A stretch of 64,000 nucleotides of DNA, from positions 574,301-638,300 of the forward strand of contig NZ_FQXY01000008.1 in the NCBI RefSeq assembly GCF_900130125.1, in the 5' to 3' direction. Shown here piece after piece: positions 43,672 through 52,537 of this stretch. A model generated the notes under the pieces. The model saw only the letters and a program-made list of their open reading frames with translations, had not been told where the DNA came from and made no database searches. The position numbers and the translations under genes are program-made. Each line of letters starts with the position of its first letter. Position 1 is the first letter of the stretch. This stretch comes from Bacteroides congonensis. Its GTDB lineage: Bacteria; Bacteroidota; Bacteroidia; Bacteroidales; Bacteroidaceae.

Positions 43672-45333
43672 ATGGCAAAGTTACATTTTCGTCCTTACAT
43701 TCCCAACCAAACCGTTCTTTTTCCACAAAGAATTGATGAAAACATAGCTGCGACCGACCCAGTCCGCATCGTGAATGCTGTTATTGACAATCTCAATCTT
43801 GAGAGTTTCAAGAAGCTTTATAAGGAAACGGGCCGTTGTCCTTATCATCCTAAAATGATGCTTAAGGTGATAATCTACGCCTACATGAATAATATCTATT
43901 CTTGCCGTAAAATAGAGAAGCACCTCCTTCGTGACATTCATTATATTTGGCTTGCCGGTAATGAGCATCCGGATTTTATCACGATCAACCGTTTTCGTAA
44001 CCGTGTAAAGGAGGAAATAAATAATGTATTTACCCAGTTGGTTCTTGTCCTTGCCGATAAAGGTTTCATCAGCCTTGATGTAGAGTATATCGACGGCACC
44101 AAGATTGAATCCAAAGCCAACAAATATACTTTTGTCTGGCGCAAGACAGTCGAACGGAACCGTACGATACTAATGGATAAAATCCGTATTCTCTTGGAGC
44201 AGGTGGATCAAGCCATTGCACAGGAGAACTCTATAAAAGACACATCCGTGGAGTTTACTCCCTGCAGGCTCTCTGACATAGTGGATGAACTTAAAGAAGC
44301 CCTGGAACGCCAGCCTGCAACAAAGGATAAGGAAGAAAAGAAAGCCCTGCGCAAAAAGAAGAAGCAGGTCATGGAACTTGAAGGGTATCGTGACAAGCTG
44401 ATAGAATACAACAATCACCTTGATACCCTTGGAGAACGTAACTCCTATTCCAAAACCGATCCTGGTGCCACATTCATGCGCATGAAAGAAGATGCCATGA
44501 AGAACGGGCAGACCAAACCCGGATATAATCTGCAAATAGGTACTGAAAACCAATTCATCACAGACTTCCGTCTGTTTCCCAACCCTACCGATACACTGAC
44601 CCTCATACCTTTTTTCCACTCTTTCCAGTACCGCTATAACCGTTTACCGAATATCTGTGTGGCAGACTCCGGTTACGGTTCGGAAGAAAATTACCGGTTC
44701 ATGCAGGAGAATGGGATAGAAGCCTTCATCAAGTACAATTACTTCCATAAAGAACAGCGTCCTCGTTATACTCCCAACCCGTTCCATGCCGAAAGTCTCC
44801 ATTACAATGCCCAAGAGGATTATTACGTTTGTCCTATGGGACAGCACATGAACCGTATAGGAACCAAACGTGACAAGACAGCGAGCGGATACATCATCGA
44901 AAGTGCCCGGTATAAAGCAAAAAGATGCGAAGGTTGCCCTTTGCGTGGCAGTTGTTTTAAAGCTCGGGGGAACCGTATTATAGAAGTCAACCACCGATTA
45001 AATCAATACAAACGGCAGGCACGGGAAAGGTTGCTCTCAGAAGAAGGTATCAAGCATAGAGGCAGGAGGTGTATAGAACCAGAGGCTGTGTTTGGACAAA
45101 TGAAATACAACATGGCATACAGAAGATTCCGGCATGTGGGAGAAGACAAGGTTACAATGGACTTTGCTTTCTTTGCTATAGCCTTTAATATCAAAAAAAT
45201 GTGTGCTAAACTGATAAAAGAAGGAAAGGGGCTCATTACAGTTGCCAAATATATGTTTATGGGACTATTTATAACCCGATATAATTGGAATATAGCAACT
45301 TGTTGCCAAATGCATGAGGAAAAAGCAGCATAG
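43672..45333 (+). CDS. IS1182 family transposase
   Basis: DDE transposase of 553 residues from the ATG at 43672 (MAKLHFRPYIPNQ). N-terminal DUF772-type domain (YHPKMMLKVIIYAYMNNIYS, HPDFITINRFR), then VEYIDGTKIESKANKY with the first catalytic Asp, VADSGYGSEENY with the second, and C-terminal EAVFGQMKYNMAYRRFRHVG with the Glu. The CxxC pair in CEGCPLRGSC is typical of the family. Intact, hence possibly active. Confidence 0.93.
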   Translation: MAKLHFRPYIPNQTVLFPQRIDENIAATDPVRIVNAVIDNLNLESFKKLYKETGRCPYHPKMMLKVIIYAYMNNIYSCRKIEKHLLRDIHYIWLAGNEHPDFITINRFRNRVKEEINNVFTQLVLVLADKGFISLDVEYIDGTKIESKANKYTFVWRKTVERNRTILMDKIRILLEQVDQAIAQENSIKDTSVEFTPCRLSDIVDELKEALERQPATKDKEEKKALRKKKKQVMELEGYRDKLIEYNNHLDTLGERNSYSKTDPGATFMRMKEDAMKNGQTKPGYNLQIGTENQFITDFRLFPNPTDTLTLIPFFHSFQYRYNRLPNICVADSGYGSEENYRFMQENGIEAFIKYNYFHKEQRPRYTPNPFHAESLHYNAQEDYYVCPMGQHMNRIGTKRDKTASGYIIESARYKAKRCEGCPLRGSCFKARGNRIIEVNHRLNQYKRQARERLLSEEGIKHRGRRCIEPEAVFGQMKYNMAYRRFRHVGEDKVTMDFAFFAIAFNIKKMCAKLIKEGKGLITVAKYMFMGLFITRYNWNIATCCQMHEEKAA

Positions 45334-45445
45334 CCAAAAGAAAATATAGCAGAACTGTAAAATATAAAAGAGGTTGTGCCAACGTTTTGACACAACCTCA
45401 TGACTTTTTTTAGTATCTGTCTGTTCAGGATATAGCCGGTGGGCT

Positions 45446-47695
45446 CTATGGCATTTCATTTTCCATCTGGAACTTGCGGCTTACTTTCATCAGGTTGATG
45501 GTGTAAGTCACTACGTTCTGCGCTTCCTGAACCATTGTCAGATAGACCATGCTCACGCGGATGCTTCCCGGTTGGCTCTGGATACGTTGGAGTTCCTTGC
45601 GTTTCAATAGGGAGAGTTGACCGTTGAGGTCGTTGGCACGGCGGATTTCTTCTTCCAGATTGTTGTATTCGTTGTTTTCCAACTTCTTGCGGCATTGCTG
45701 TATCAGGTAGGTGATGTCTTCGGTGGCATCGCTGAATTCGCCTTTCTGAATAGCGTCCAAGGGGTTGAAGTTGTTGTCGATATGTTCCAGACACGGTTCG
45801 CAGAGACGGGAGATGCTGTACACCAGTTCGCTGGCGAAGTCATTGCCTTGGTAGTAATAGAGTCCTTTATCGAGTACGGTGTTGTTGTCAAGACGGCACA
45901 TGGCTACGGTTCCTGCGCGCTTCATCTGTTTGATAAGTTGCTTCTCGAACTTCGTGGAACCCATGGCACGGCGCAGTCCGCGGAGGTTCTCGTGCAGGAA
46001 GGAGGTGACGGTGAGTTCGAAGTTCGTTTCTGCGTATTCCAGTACTTTGGCGAGCTCTTCGCGGGTGTGCTTGCGCATCAGTTGGAGGGCTTCTTCGGAG
46101 TTGGAGGTCTGCATAAGTTGTTTCAGGGTTTCGTTGCCTTGGGCTTTCGCTTTGCGTTTCTTGTACATCACTTGGCTGCGTATCAGGATGAATACGGCGA
46201 GGGCGATAAGGGCGATAATGGAGATGTTGCCACCGTAGTGGAGCACGAGGGCGACGAAGAAACAGATGGTGAAGGCTGCTCCGGCGGTGATGAACCAGCC
46301 ACCGATGACACTAAGTACGCCGGTGATGCGGTAGACGGCGGAGTCGCGTCCCCAGGCACGGTCGGCAAGCGAGGTACCCATGGCTACCATGAAGGTGACG
46401 TAGGTAGTGGAGAGGGGAAGTTTCAGTGAAGTTCCGAGGGCGATGAGCAGACCTGCCAGTACGAGGTTGACCGATGCGCGGACAAGGTCGAAGGCGGCTC
46501 CGTCAGCGATGATGGCTTCGTCTTTGCGGAAGCGGGAGTTGAACCATTCTTTTGTGCCTGAAGACATGATGCGGGAGATACTGTTGGCCATTGTCATGCT
46601 GATGCGCACTACGGTGCGGGCTATCGGGGTGCTTCCGAAGGTTTCTTCGCCTTCATCCTGGCGGGAGAGGTCGACGGATGTCTTGATGACGGCGTGGGCT
46701 TTCTTGGAGGTGCAGAGGGCGTAGACCATGACGGCACCGGCGCCGATGAGGAAGTACCACGGGGTTTTGGCGGGGCCTAGCAGTGAGGTCATCAGGAAGC
46801 CGTTGGCGTTGCCTGCCCCGTTGGCGGTATAGTCCATGAAGGAGGAGAAGCCTGCGAGGGGTACACCGATGAAGTTGACGAGGTCATTGCCGGCGAAGGC
46901 GAGGGCAAGGGCGAACGTGCCCATGAGGACGACGACTTTGAAGACGTTGACTTTGAGCCAGTGGAGCACTTGCATCAGTATGGTGAAGAATACGAAGAAC
47001 GTGGCAATGAGAAGCCAGGTGTTTTCTTGTATCCAGAGTTTGTTGTCGGGAGTCATGAAGGAGCTGTCTTTCAGTCCTTTGATGAGCATGAAGTAGATGA
47101 TGGATGTAGCAGCGATACCGCCGAAGAGGGCGATGCTGTATTTCATCTTTTTCTTATAGTTAAAGGTGAAGATGACGCGGGCTATCCACTGAACGAGCAT
47201 TCCGAAGAAGAAGGCGATGGCTACGGACACGAAGATGGCCATGATGACGGAGAGGGCTTTGTCGGTATTGATGAGGTCGCCCAAGCCGAGGGTGTCGCTG
47301 TTGTGTACTTTGATGAGGGAGAGGGCGAATGTTCCGCCTAGAAGCTCGAAGACGAGGGAGACGGTGGTAGAGGTGGGCATGCCCATGGAGTTGAATACAT
47401 CGAGCAGCACTACGTCGGTCAGCATGACGGCGAGCAGGATGCACATGATTTCGGCAAAGTAGAAGTGCTCGGGTTGGTAGATACCGTGACGGGCGATGTC
47501 CATCATTCCGTTGGACAAGGCGGCGCCAATGAAAATGCCGATGCCGGCTATGAACAGGATGGTTTTGAACGAGGCTGCTTTGGCGCCCACCGCGGAGTTC
47601 AGGAAGTTGACTGCGTCATTGCTCACGCCGACGATGAGGTCGAACACGGCAAGAACGAAGAGGAAGATGATAATGCATAAATAAATTGTCTCCAT
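45446..47695 (-). CDS. Pit-family inorganic phosphate transporter with PhoU-like C-terminus
   Basis: Inner-membrane phosphate permease, 749 residues from the ATG at 47695 (METIYLCIIIFLF). Both PiT signature repeats are seen: VGVSNDAVNFLNSAVGAKAA near the N-terminus and FAGNDLVNFIGVPLAG in the middle, with about 10-12 membrane helices. The last 200 residues (QLMQTSNSEEALQLMRKHTR onwards) form a soluble helical PhoU-like domain, fused here instead of being separate. Polyphosphate kinase lies 1.1 kb away. Confidence 0.92.
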   Translation of the reverse strand: METIYLCIIIFLFVLAVFDLIVGVSNDAVNFLNSAVGAKAASFKTILFIAGIGIFIGAALSNGMMDIARHGIYQPEHFYFAEIMCILLAVMLTDVVLLDVFNSMGMPTSTTVSLVFELLGGTFALSLIKVHNSDTLGLGDLINTDKALSVIMAIFVSVAIAFFFGMLVQWIARVIFTFNYKKKMKYSIALFGGIAATSIIYFMLIKGLKDSSFMTPDNKLWIQENTWLLIATFFVFFTILMQVLHWLKVNVFKVVVLMGTFALALAFAGNDLVNFIGVPLAGFSSFMDYTANGAGNANGFLMTSLLGPAKTPWYFLIGAGAVMVYALCTSKKAHAVIKTSVDLSRQDEGEETFGSTPIARTVVRISMTMANSISRIMSSGTKEWFNSRFRKDEAIIADGAAFDLVRASVNLVLAGLLIALGTSLKLPLSTTYVTFMVAMGTSLADRAWGRDSAVYRITGVLSVIGGWFITAGAAFTICFFVALVLHYGGNISIIALIALAVFILIRSQVMYKKRKAKAQGNETLKQLMQTSNSEEALQLMRKHTREELAKVLEYAETNFELTVTSFLHENLRGLRRAMGSTKFEKQLIKQMKRAGTVAMCRLDNNTVLDKGLYYYQGNDFASELVYSISRLCEPCLEHIDNNFNPLDAIQKGEFSDATEDITYLIQQCRKKLENNEYNNLEEEIRRANDLNGQLSLLKRKELQRIQSQPGSIRVSMVYLTMVQEAQNVVTYTINLMKVSRKFQMENEMP

Positions 47696-47798
47696 AAATA
47701 ATATATGTGTGTATGTTACTTTATTCGGGGACAAAGGACGGAATTTCAGGTTGCAGGGAGGTGTCATATGTGTTACATTTGTGTTACAATGGGGAGTG

Positions 47799-47924
47799 TT
47801 CTTTCTTTTCTCTTGAAAGAAAAGAAAGAACCAAAGAAAAGTTCAAGGCTTACTTTTTTCTCCTACTCGCTTCCTGCACTACGCTAAAGGGCAGAAACTC
47901 GCTACGCTCAAACAGTCTGCCCTT
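47799..47924. repeat. structured intergenic region with two perfect hairpins
   Basis: TTCTTTCTTTTC/GAAAAGAAAGAA (47799-47830) and AAGGGCAGA/TCTGCCCTT (47887-47924) are perfect 12- and 9-bp stems. Short frames here have no coding character. The region 47700-48073 holds no gene that I can support. Confidence 0.55.
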
Positions 47925-48073
47925 CTTAACGCTTCGTTACGGGCACTCGCTTGACGGAGGAAAAAGTAGGCCGGGAGACCATTCGGGTGGGGCTTGTTGC
48001 GGAAGGGATTATATGGTGGGATAGGTGGGGAAAGTATTTATTCCGTTCTGTTTGTTTGGATGATGGAAAAGTG

Positions 48074-48081
48074 TATCTTTG
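48074..48081 (+). promoter_or_regulatory. -7 promoter box of the toxin-antitoxin operon
   Basis: TATCTTTG with TTTG at 48051-48054 (19 bases spacing) as -33 element, and a rare strong AGGAGG ribosome site at 48093-48098. Confidence 0.7.
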
Positions 48082-48105
48082 TAAAAAAGAAAAGGAGGAT
48101 AGCAT

Positions 48106-48345
48106 ATGGATGCGATGTTAAATTTGAGTTATAATCAGATATTGAATCTGGTTCAACAACTTCCGCCACGTTCTAAGTTGAAATTAGGACGGACACTTAC
48201 CCAACAGGCAACAAGGGCGGAATTGAAACATTTTCTGGATACTTTCCGTACGGATGAAATAACTGAGGATGATATATTAGCTGAAGTCAAACAGGTTAGA
48301 AAAGAAAGATATGAGCGTCGTAAGAAAGAAACGGGTAATCGTTGA
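48106..48345 (+). CDS. putative antitoxin of a PIN-domain toxin-antitoxin pair
   Basis: 79 residues, charged, helical, rich in Lys/Arg/Glu at the C-terminus (EVKQVRKERYERRKK). Leu-rich N-terminal half (LSYNQILNLVQQLPPRSKLK). It overlaps the PIN-domain gene by 35 bases, the usual antitoxin-first order. No classical DNA-binding domain recognised. A strong Shine-Dalgarno sequence precedes it. Confidence 0.75.
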   Translation: MDAMLNLSYNQILNLVQQLPPRSKLKLGRTLTQQATRAELKHFLDTFRTDEITEDDILAEVKQVRKERYERRKKETGNR

Positions 48346-48736
48346 TACGAATTGCTGGATTAGTTTTTTGATTGGACGACGGTTGGGAAAACTTGTGACA
48401 TTGTTGTCTGACGAGAGAATAGAGCTCGTGTTATGTTCGGAATTGTTAGAAGAATTGCTTGAAGTAACCCAACGACCTAAATTTACCCGTTATTTTCCGT
48501 TAGAGGAAGTTGAGTCTTTATTGGAGTTCTTACGTTTACGTTGCTCTTTTTTTACTCCGACGGAAAATATAAAACTTTGTCGGGATATAGAAGATGATTA
48601 TTTATTGAATTTGGCACACGTGGCTAAAGCACACTATTTAGTAACGGGCGACAAGGACTTATTGGTTCTAAAACGCATAGAACGTTGTAAAATAGTTGAT
48701 GTAAAAGAGTTTGAAGAAGTATTCCGTGAGAAATGA
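48311..48736 (+). CDS. PIN-domain toxin (VapC-like ribonuclease)
   Basis: 141 residues. PIN-fold nuclease with the four acidic positions visible: Asp12 (VDTNCWIS), Glu near 47 (LLEELLEV), Asp near 94 (CRDIEDDYLL) and Asp near 115 (VTGDKDLL). Belongs to the 'putative toxin, PIN family' group of type II systems. Its start lies inside the antitoxin gene, in another frame. Confidence 0.85.
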   Translation: MSVVRKKRVIVDTNCWISFLIGRRLGKLVTLLSDERIELVLCSELLEELLEVTQRPKFTRYFPLEEVESLLEFLRLRCSFFTPTENIKLCRDIEDDYLLNLAHVAKAHYLVTGDKDLLVLKRIERCKIVDVKEFEEVFREK

Positions 48737-48840
48737 TATTTTTTTATGGAGTGATGATGCGGCTCTCGCTTTATTGTTCACTAATACTGGTACACATTCG
48801 GATTTGTTTTTAAGGAAATACTAATATATGTATGGAAGAA

Positions 48841-48867
48841 AATGAGGGTGCTCGAAGCACTCTCATT
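48841..48867. terminator. hairpin terminator overlapping the ppk stop
   Basis: AATGAGGGTGCT pairs with AGCACTCTCATT (one G-T pair, loop CGA), T-rich on both sides; the ppk stop codon (48863-48865) lies within the stem. Confidence 0.8.
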
Positions 48868-50947
48868 TTTTATTTAACCAGTCATAGAAACTGTATTGCG
48901 CCCGGACGGTGGGGGTGCCGGGTGTTCTCTTTTTGAATACGTTTTGGAGGCGGTCGTCCACCCAGCAGGCTTTTTGGTTATCGGCGAGTTGGATATTGAG
49001 CATTTCAATCAGGCTGTCGCGCAGGTCGGGGGCGAGGATGGGCGTGATGGCTTCGATGCGGCGGTAGAGGTTACGACGCATCCAGTCGGGCGAGCCCATG
49101 AAGACTTTGGGGTTGCCGTTGTTGCCGAAGTACCAGATGCGGGCGTGCTCGAGGAAACTGTCTACAATACGGGTGACACGGATGTTGCGACTGTATGACT
49201 GGCCGGGGATGAGACAGCAGATGCCACGGACGATGAGGTCGATTTGTACGCCGTGTTCGGATGCTTCGTAAAGGCGGTCTATCATGGTGGGGTCTTGGAG
49301 AGCGTTCATTTTGAGGATGATACGGCCTTGCTTGCCTTCGTCGGCAAGGGAGATTTCACGGTCGATGAGGCGGTTCAACTCGGGAATGAGGTTGAAGCGG
49401 GCGACGAGGAGGGTGGTGAATTTCGGGCTTTCCTTGCCTTGGAGGGTGCGGAAGAGGTTGTAGAGGTCGTTCACTATCTCCTTGCGGCAGGTGAAGAGTC
49501 CGCAGTCGGCGTAGAGGGTGGCGGTCTTCTCGTTGAAGTTGCCGGTACTGATGTAGGCGTAGCTAGGGAGCTTTTCGCCGTTCAGGCCGCGGCGGCGGAT
49601 GAGGGCTACCTTGGCGTGGACTTTCAGGCCGGGGATGCTGTATATTATTTTGATGCCGGCGGCTTGCATCATTTCGGCGGTGGCGAGGTTGTTCTCTTCG
49701 TCGAAACGGGCTTTCAGTTCTACGAATACGGTGACTTTCTTGCCGTTTTGGGCGGCGGCTATCAGGGTGTTGATGACGGCGGAATTTTCGGCTACGCGGT
49801 ATTGCGTCACCATGATTTCACGGGTTTCCGGGTTGTGAACGGCTTCGTAGAGAAAGTGGATGAAGTGCTCGAAAGAGTGGTAAGGGTAATATAAGAGCAA
49901 ATCCTTTTGGGCGACATAGTTGAAGATGGATTCCTTTTCGTCAAGGATGGTGAGCTTCATCGGTTTCGGTTTCTCAACCGTGTGCAGGGATTTGTTCGGG
50001 TTGGGGAGATGGCGCAGGTCTTCCAGGTTCAGGTGCTTGTCGCCGGGGACGAGTTCGTCACGGTGGATGTGGAAGGCATCTACGAGGAAGTCAAGGAAGT
50101 CTTGCGGCATGGCACGGTCGTAGACAAAACGGCATACGTCGCCTATCTTGCGTTTCTTAACTTTTTTCTTCAGTTGGGCTACGAGGTCGGCACTGCTGGC
50201 GGTGTCGTCAATCAGGATGTCGGCATCGCGGGAGATTTTGATGCAGTAGCTCGAGTCGATGTCGTAGCCGGGGAAGATGAGGTTGAGGTTTGCCTTGATG
50301 ATGTCTTCGGTGAACATCAGGTAGTGGTTCTTCTCGTGAGACGGGAGTTCGATGAAGCGGGGGACTTTGGCGTACGGTTGCTTCATGACGAAGTAGTAGG
50401 GGATGCGTTGGGCGTTTTCTTTTGGGGTGTCTGCCTTGTCGGTATCGTTTTTCAGATAGACACGAATGGCAAGATAAAGCCGGTTGTCTCGGAGGAAGGA
50501 GACGATTTTATCTTTGGATACGGGTACCGGTTGCAGGTAGGGGAAGATTTCTTCTTTGAAGAAGTCTTTGATAAATTTCTGATGGAACGGTTCTACGTGT
50601 CTGTCCTGATAGAATATGATATGGTTTTTGCGCAGGGCGGGCAGTATCTTTTGCTCGTAGATAAGCACACGGTCGTCCAGTTGCCGATTGACTTCCCGGT
50701 TGATTTCTTCTACGAGTTCGCGGGCGGATTGTACGGTTTCTTCGTCGCTTTCCGTGGCTCCCGAAGCGACCGCCTTATGGTCGGCCACACGGATTTTGTA
50801 AAATTCTTCGAGGTTGGAAGAGTAGATGGAAATGAAATTAATGCGCTCGTAGAGCGGGAGATGCTCGTCCAAAGCCTCCATCAATACGCGGTAGTTGAAT
50901 GATAGCCAACTGATATCTCGCTTAAAATAATTATATTTGCTTTCCAT
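48863..50947 (-). CDS. ppk: polyphosphate kinase 1
   Basis: Makes polyphosphate from ATP. 694 residues, usual length. N-terminal FKRDISWLSFNYRVL and SNLEEFYKIRVA; the autophosphorylated His is in VHAKVALIRRR; FVELKARFDEENN and YISTGNFNEKTA are typical of the C-terminal catalytic domains. Single gene; Pit transporter gene in the same orientation 1.1 kb away. Confidence 0.96.
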   Translation of the reverse strand: MESKYNYFKRDISWLSFNYRVLMEALDEHLPLYERINFISIYSSNLEEFYKIRVADHKAVASGATESDEETVQSARELVEEINREVNRQLDDRVLIYEQKILPALRKNHIIFYQDRHVEPFHQKFIKDFFKEEIFPYLQPVPVSKDKIVSFLRDNRLYLAIRVYLKNDTDKADTPKENAQRIPYYFVMKQPYAKVPRFIELPSHEKNHYLMFTEDIIKANLNLIFPGYDIDSSYCIKISRDADILIDDTASSADLVAQLKKKVKKRKIGDVCRFVYDRAMPQDFLDFLVDAFHIHRDELVPGDKHLNLEDLRHLPNPNKSLHTVEKPKPMKLTILDEKESIFNYVAQKDLLLYYPYHSFEHFIHFLYEAVHNPETREIMVTQYRVAENSAVINTLIAAAQNGKKVTVFVELKARFDEENNLATAEMMQAAGIKIIYSIPGLKVHAKVALIRRRGLNGEKLPSYAYISTGNFNEKTATLYADCGLFTCRKEIVNDLYNLFRTLQGKESPKFTTLLVARFNLIPELNRLIDREISLADEGKQGRIILKMNALQDPTMIDRLYEASEHGVQIDLIVRGICCLIPGQSYSRNIRVTRIVDSFLEHARIWYFGNNGNPKVFMGSPDWMRRNLYRRIEAITPILAPDLRDSLIEMLNIQLADNQKACWVDDRLQNVFKKRTPGTPTVRAQYSFYDWLNKK

Positions 50948-50973
50948 GTGCTTTAAGATTTTTCCAAATATAG

Positions 50974-50981
50974 TATCTTTG
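50974..50981 (+). promoter_or_regulatory. -7 promoter box of the phosphoesterase gene
   Basis: TATCTTTG, 21 bases before the ATG at 51003, divergent from ppk. Confidence 0.65.
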
Positions 50982-51002
50982 TGGGATTAAACAAAGAATT
51001 TT

Positions 51003-51497
51003 ATGACAAGAATTGGATTATTATCAGATACTCACGCTTACTGGGACGAGAAATATCTGGAATATTTCGAGCCGTGCGACGAGATTTGGCATGCTGGAGA
51101 CATTGGTTCAGTGGAAGTTGCGGAGAAGTTGGCGGCGTTCCGGACGTTCAGGGCGGTCTATGGAAATATAGACGGGCAGGAAATCAGGAAACTGTTTCCA
51201 CAGGTGAACCGTTTTACGGTGGATGGCGCGGAGGTGCTGATAAAGCATATCGGCGGTTATCCGGGGAAGTATGACCCTTCGATAATCGGCAGTCTCATGG
51301 CGCGTCCGCCAAAACTTTTTATCAGCGGACATTCGCATATATTAAAGGTGAAGTATGACAAGACGCTCGACATGTTGCATATCAATCCGGGGGCGGCAGG
51401 GATGTCCGGCTTTCATAAGGTGCGGACGTTGGTGCGGTTTGTAATCGACCAAGGGGCGTTCAGTGACCTGGAAGTTGTCGAACTGGCGGATAAATAA
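51003..51497 (+). CDS. YfcE/MJ0936 family metallophosphoesterase
   Basis: Small phosphodiesterase, 164 residues. Metal-binding motifs in order: LSDTHAYW, HAGDIGSVE, VYGNIDGQE, and ISGHSHI near the end. The family acts on phosphodiesters of unknown natural source. Single gene. Confidence 0.92.
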   Translation: MTRIGLLSDTHAYWDEKYLEYFEPCDEIWHAGDIGSVEVAEKLAAFRTFRAVYGNIDGQEIRKLFPQVNRFTVDGAEVLIKHIGGYPGKYDPSIIGSLMARPPKLFISGHSHILKVKYDKTLDMLHINPGAAGMSGFHKVRTLVRFVIDQGAFSDLEVVELADK

Positions 51498-51646
51498 TGT
51501 GTTAATTCACCAATGTGATGCTGTCCGATTAAACGACAAGACAGTAAATAGGCAGGTCGGCATATTGAAATATTGGCTCATTATTTTTGTCATTTCAGAT
51601 TTCTTTCCGACCTTTGCACGCAGTTAATGATTTAACTCAGACGAAC

Positions 51647-52516
51647 ATGAAAGGAATTATTCTCGCCGGGGGAAGTGCCACCCGTCTTTATCCGCTTTCT
51701 AAAGCGATTTCCAAACAGATTATGCCTGTGTATGACAAACCGATGATTTATTATCCATTGTCTACGTTGATGTTGGCGGGAATACGTGAGGTGTTGATAA
51801 TCTCGACTCCGCGTGACTTGCCGATGTTTCGCGACTTGCTGGGAACGGGTGAAGAGTTGGGAATGTCCTTCTCTTATAAGATTCAGGAACAGCCCAACGG
51901 ACTGGCACAGGCTTTCGTCCTGGGGGCCGACTTTCTGGACGGTGAAGCGGGATGCTTGATTCTGGGTGATAATATGTTCTACGGACAGGGATTTTCCGCT
52001 ATGCTTCGTCGGGCTGCCAGTACGGAGAAAGGGGCTTGTATCTTCGGTTATTACGTGAAAGACCCGCGCGCTTATGGTGTCGTGGAGTTCGACGAACAGG
52101 GAAATGTGATTTCTTTGGAAGAAAAGCCGGAAGTGCCTAAAAGCAATTATGCCGTGCCTGGACTCTACTTTTATGATGCCAGTGTGACGGAAAAAGCGGC
52201 GGCTCTCCGCCCTTCGGCACGTGGAGAATATGAAATAACGGATTTGAACCGCCTTTATCTGGAAGAAGGTACGTTGAAAGTGGAGCTGTTCGGACGCGGA
52301 TTCGCTTGGCTGGATACGGGAAATTGCGACAGTCTGCTGGAAGCTTCCAATTTTGTCGCTACCATTCAGAACCGTCAGGGTTTCTACGTGAGTTGTATCG
52401 AAGAAATAGCCTGGCGTCAGGGATGGATTCCTACGGAACAGTTGCTTCTGTTGGGACAGCGGCTCGAAAAGACCGAGTATGGAAAATACCTTATCGAATT
52501 GGCGAAACAATCCTAA
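51647..52516 (+). CDS. rfbA: glucose-1-phosphate thymidylyltransferase
   Basis: Makes dTDP-glucose for surface polysaccharides, 289 residues from the ATG at 51647 ([16 protein letters not shown]). Nucleotide-binding [38 protein letters not shown] and [13 protein letters not shown] are typical of RmlA. Precedes rfbB by 21 bases; together they make dTDP-4-keto-6-deoxyglucose. rfbC and rfbD are not in the window. Confidence 0.96.
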   Translation: MKGIILAGGSATRLYPLSKAISKQIMPVYDKPMIYYPLSTLMLAGIREVLIISTPRDLPMFRDLLGTGEELGMSFSYKIQEQPNGLAQAFVLGADFLDGEAGCLILGDNMFYGQGFSAMLRRAASTEKGACIFGYYVKDPRAYGVVEFDEQGNVISLEEKPEVPKSNYAVPGLYFYDASVTEKAAALRPSARGEYEITDLNRLYLEEGTLKVELFGRGFAWLDTGNCDSLLEASNFVATIQNRQGFYVSCIEEIAWRQGWIPTEQLLLLGQRLEKTEYGKYLIELAKQS

Positions 52517-52537
52517 AATCAACATAATAAATAACAT

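Larger units (their letters stand above)
43557..45397 (+). mobile_element. IS1182-family insertion sequence
   Basis: 1841 bases with terminal inverted repeats: left GGTTGTGTCAAAACGCTG and right, complemented, GGTTGTGTCAAAACGTTG, continuing with a few differences. Both ends are flanked by TCATGA, a six-base palindrome that may be the target duplication. One intact transposase gene. It sits 650 bases from the susC switch. Confidence 0.88.

Noticed and set aside
47707..48024. 105-codon frame upstream of the toxin-antitoxin pair
   Set aside because: It crosses two perfect hairpins, has no promoter box, and its protein (repeated Lys/Arg/Ser) shows no coding character.
49907..50902. 331-codon plus-strand frame opposite ppk
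   Set aside because: Antisense shadow; the minus-strand frame is a complete polyphosphate kinase.
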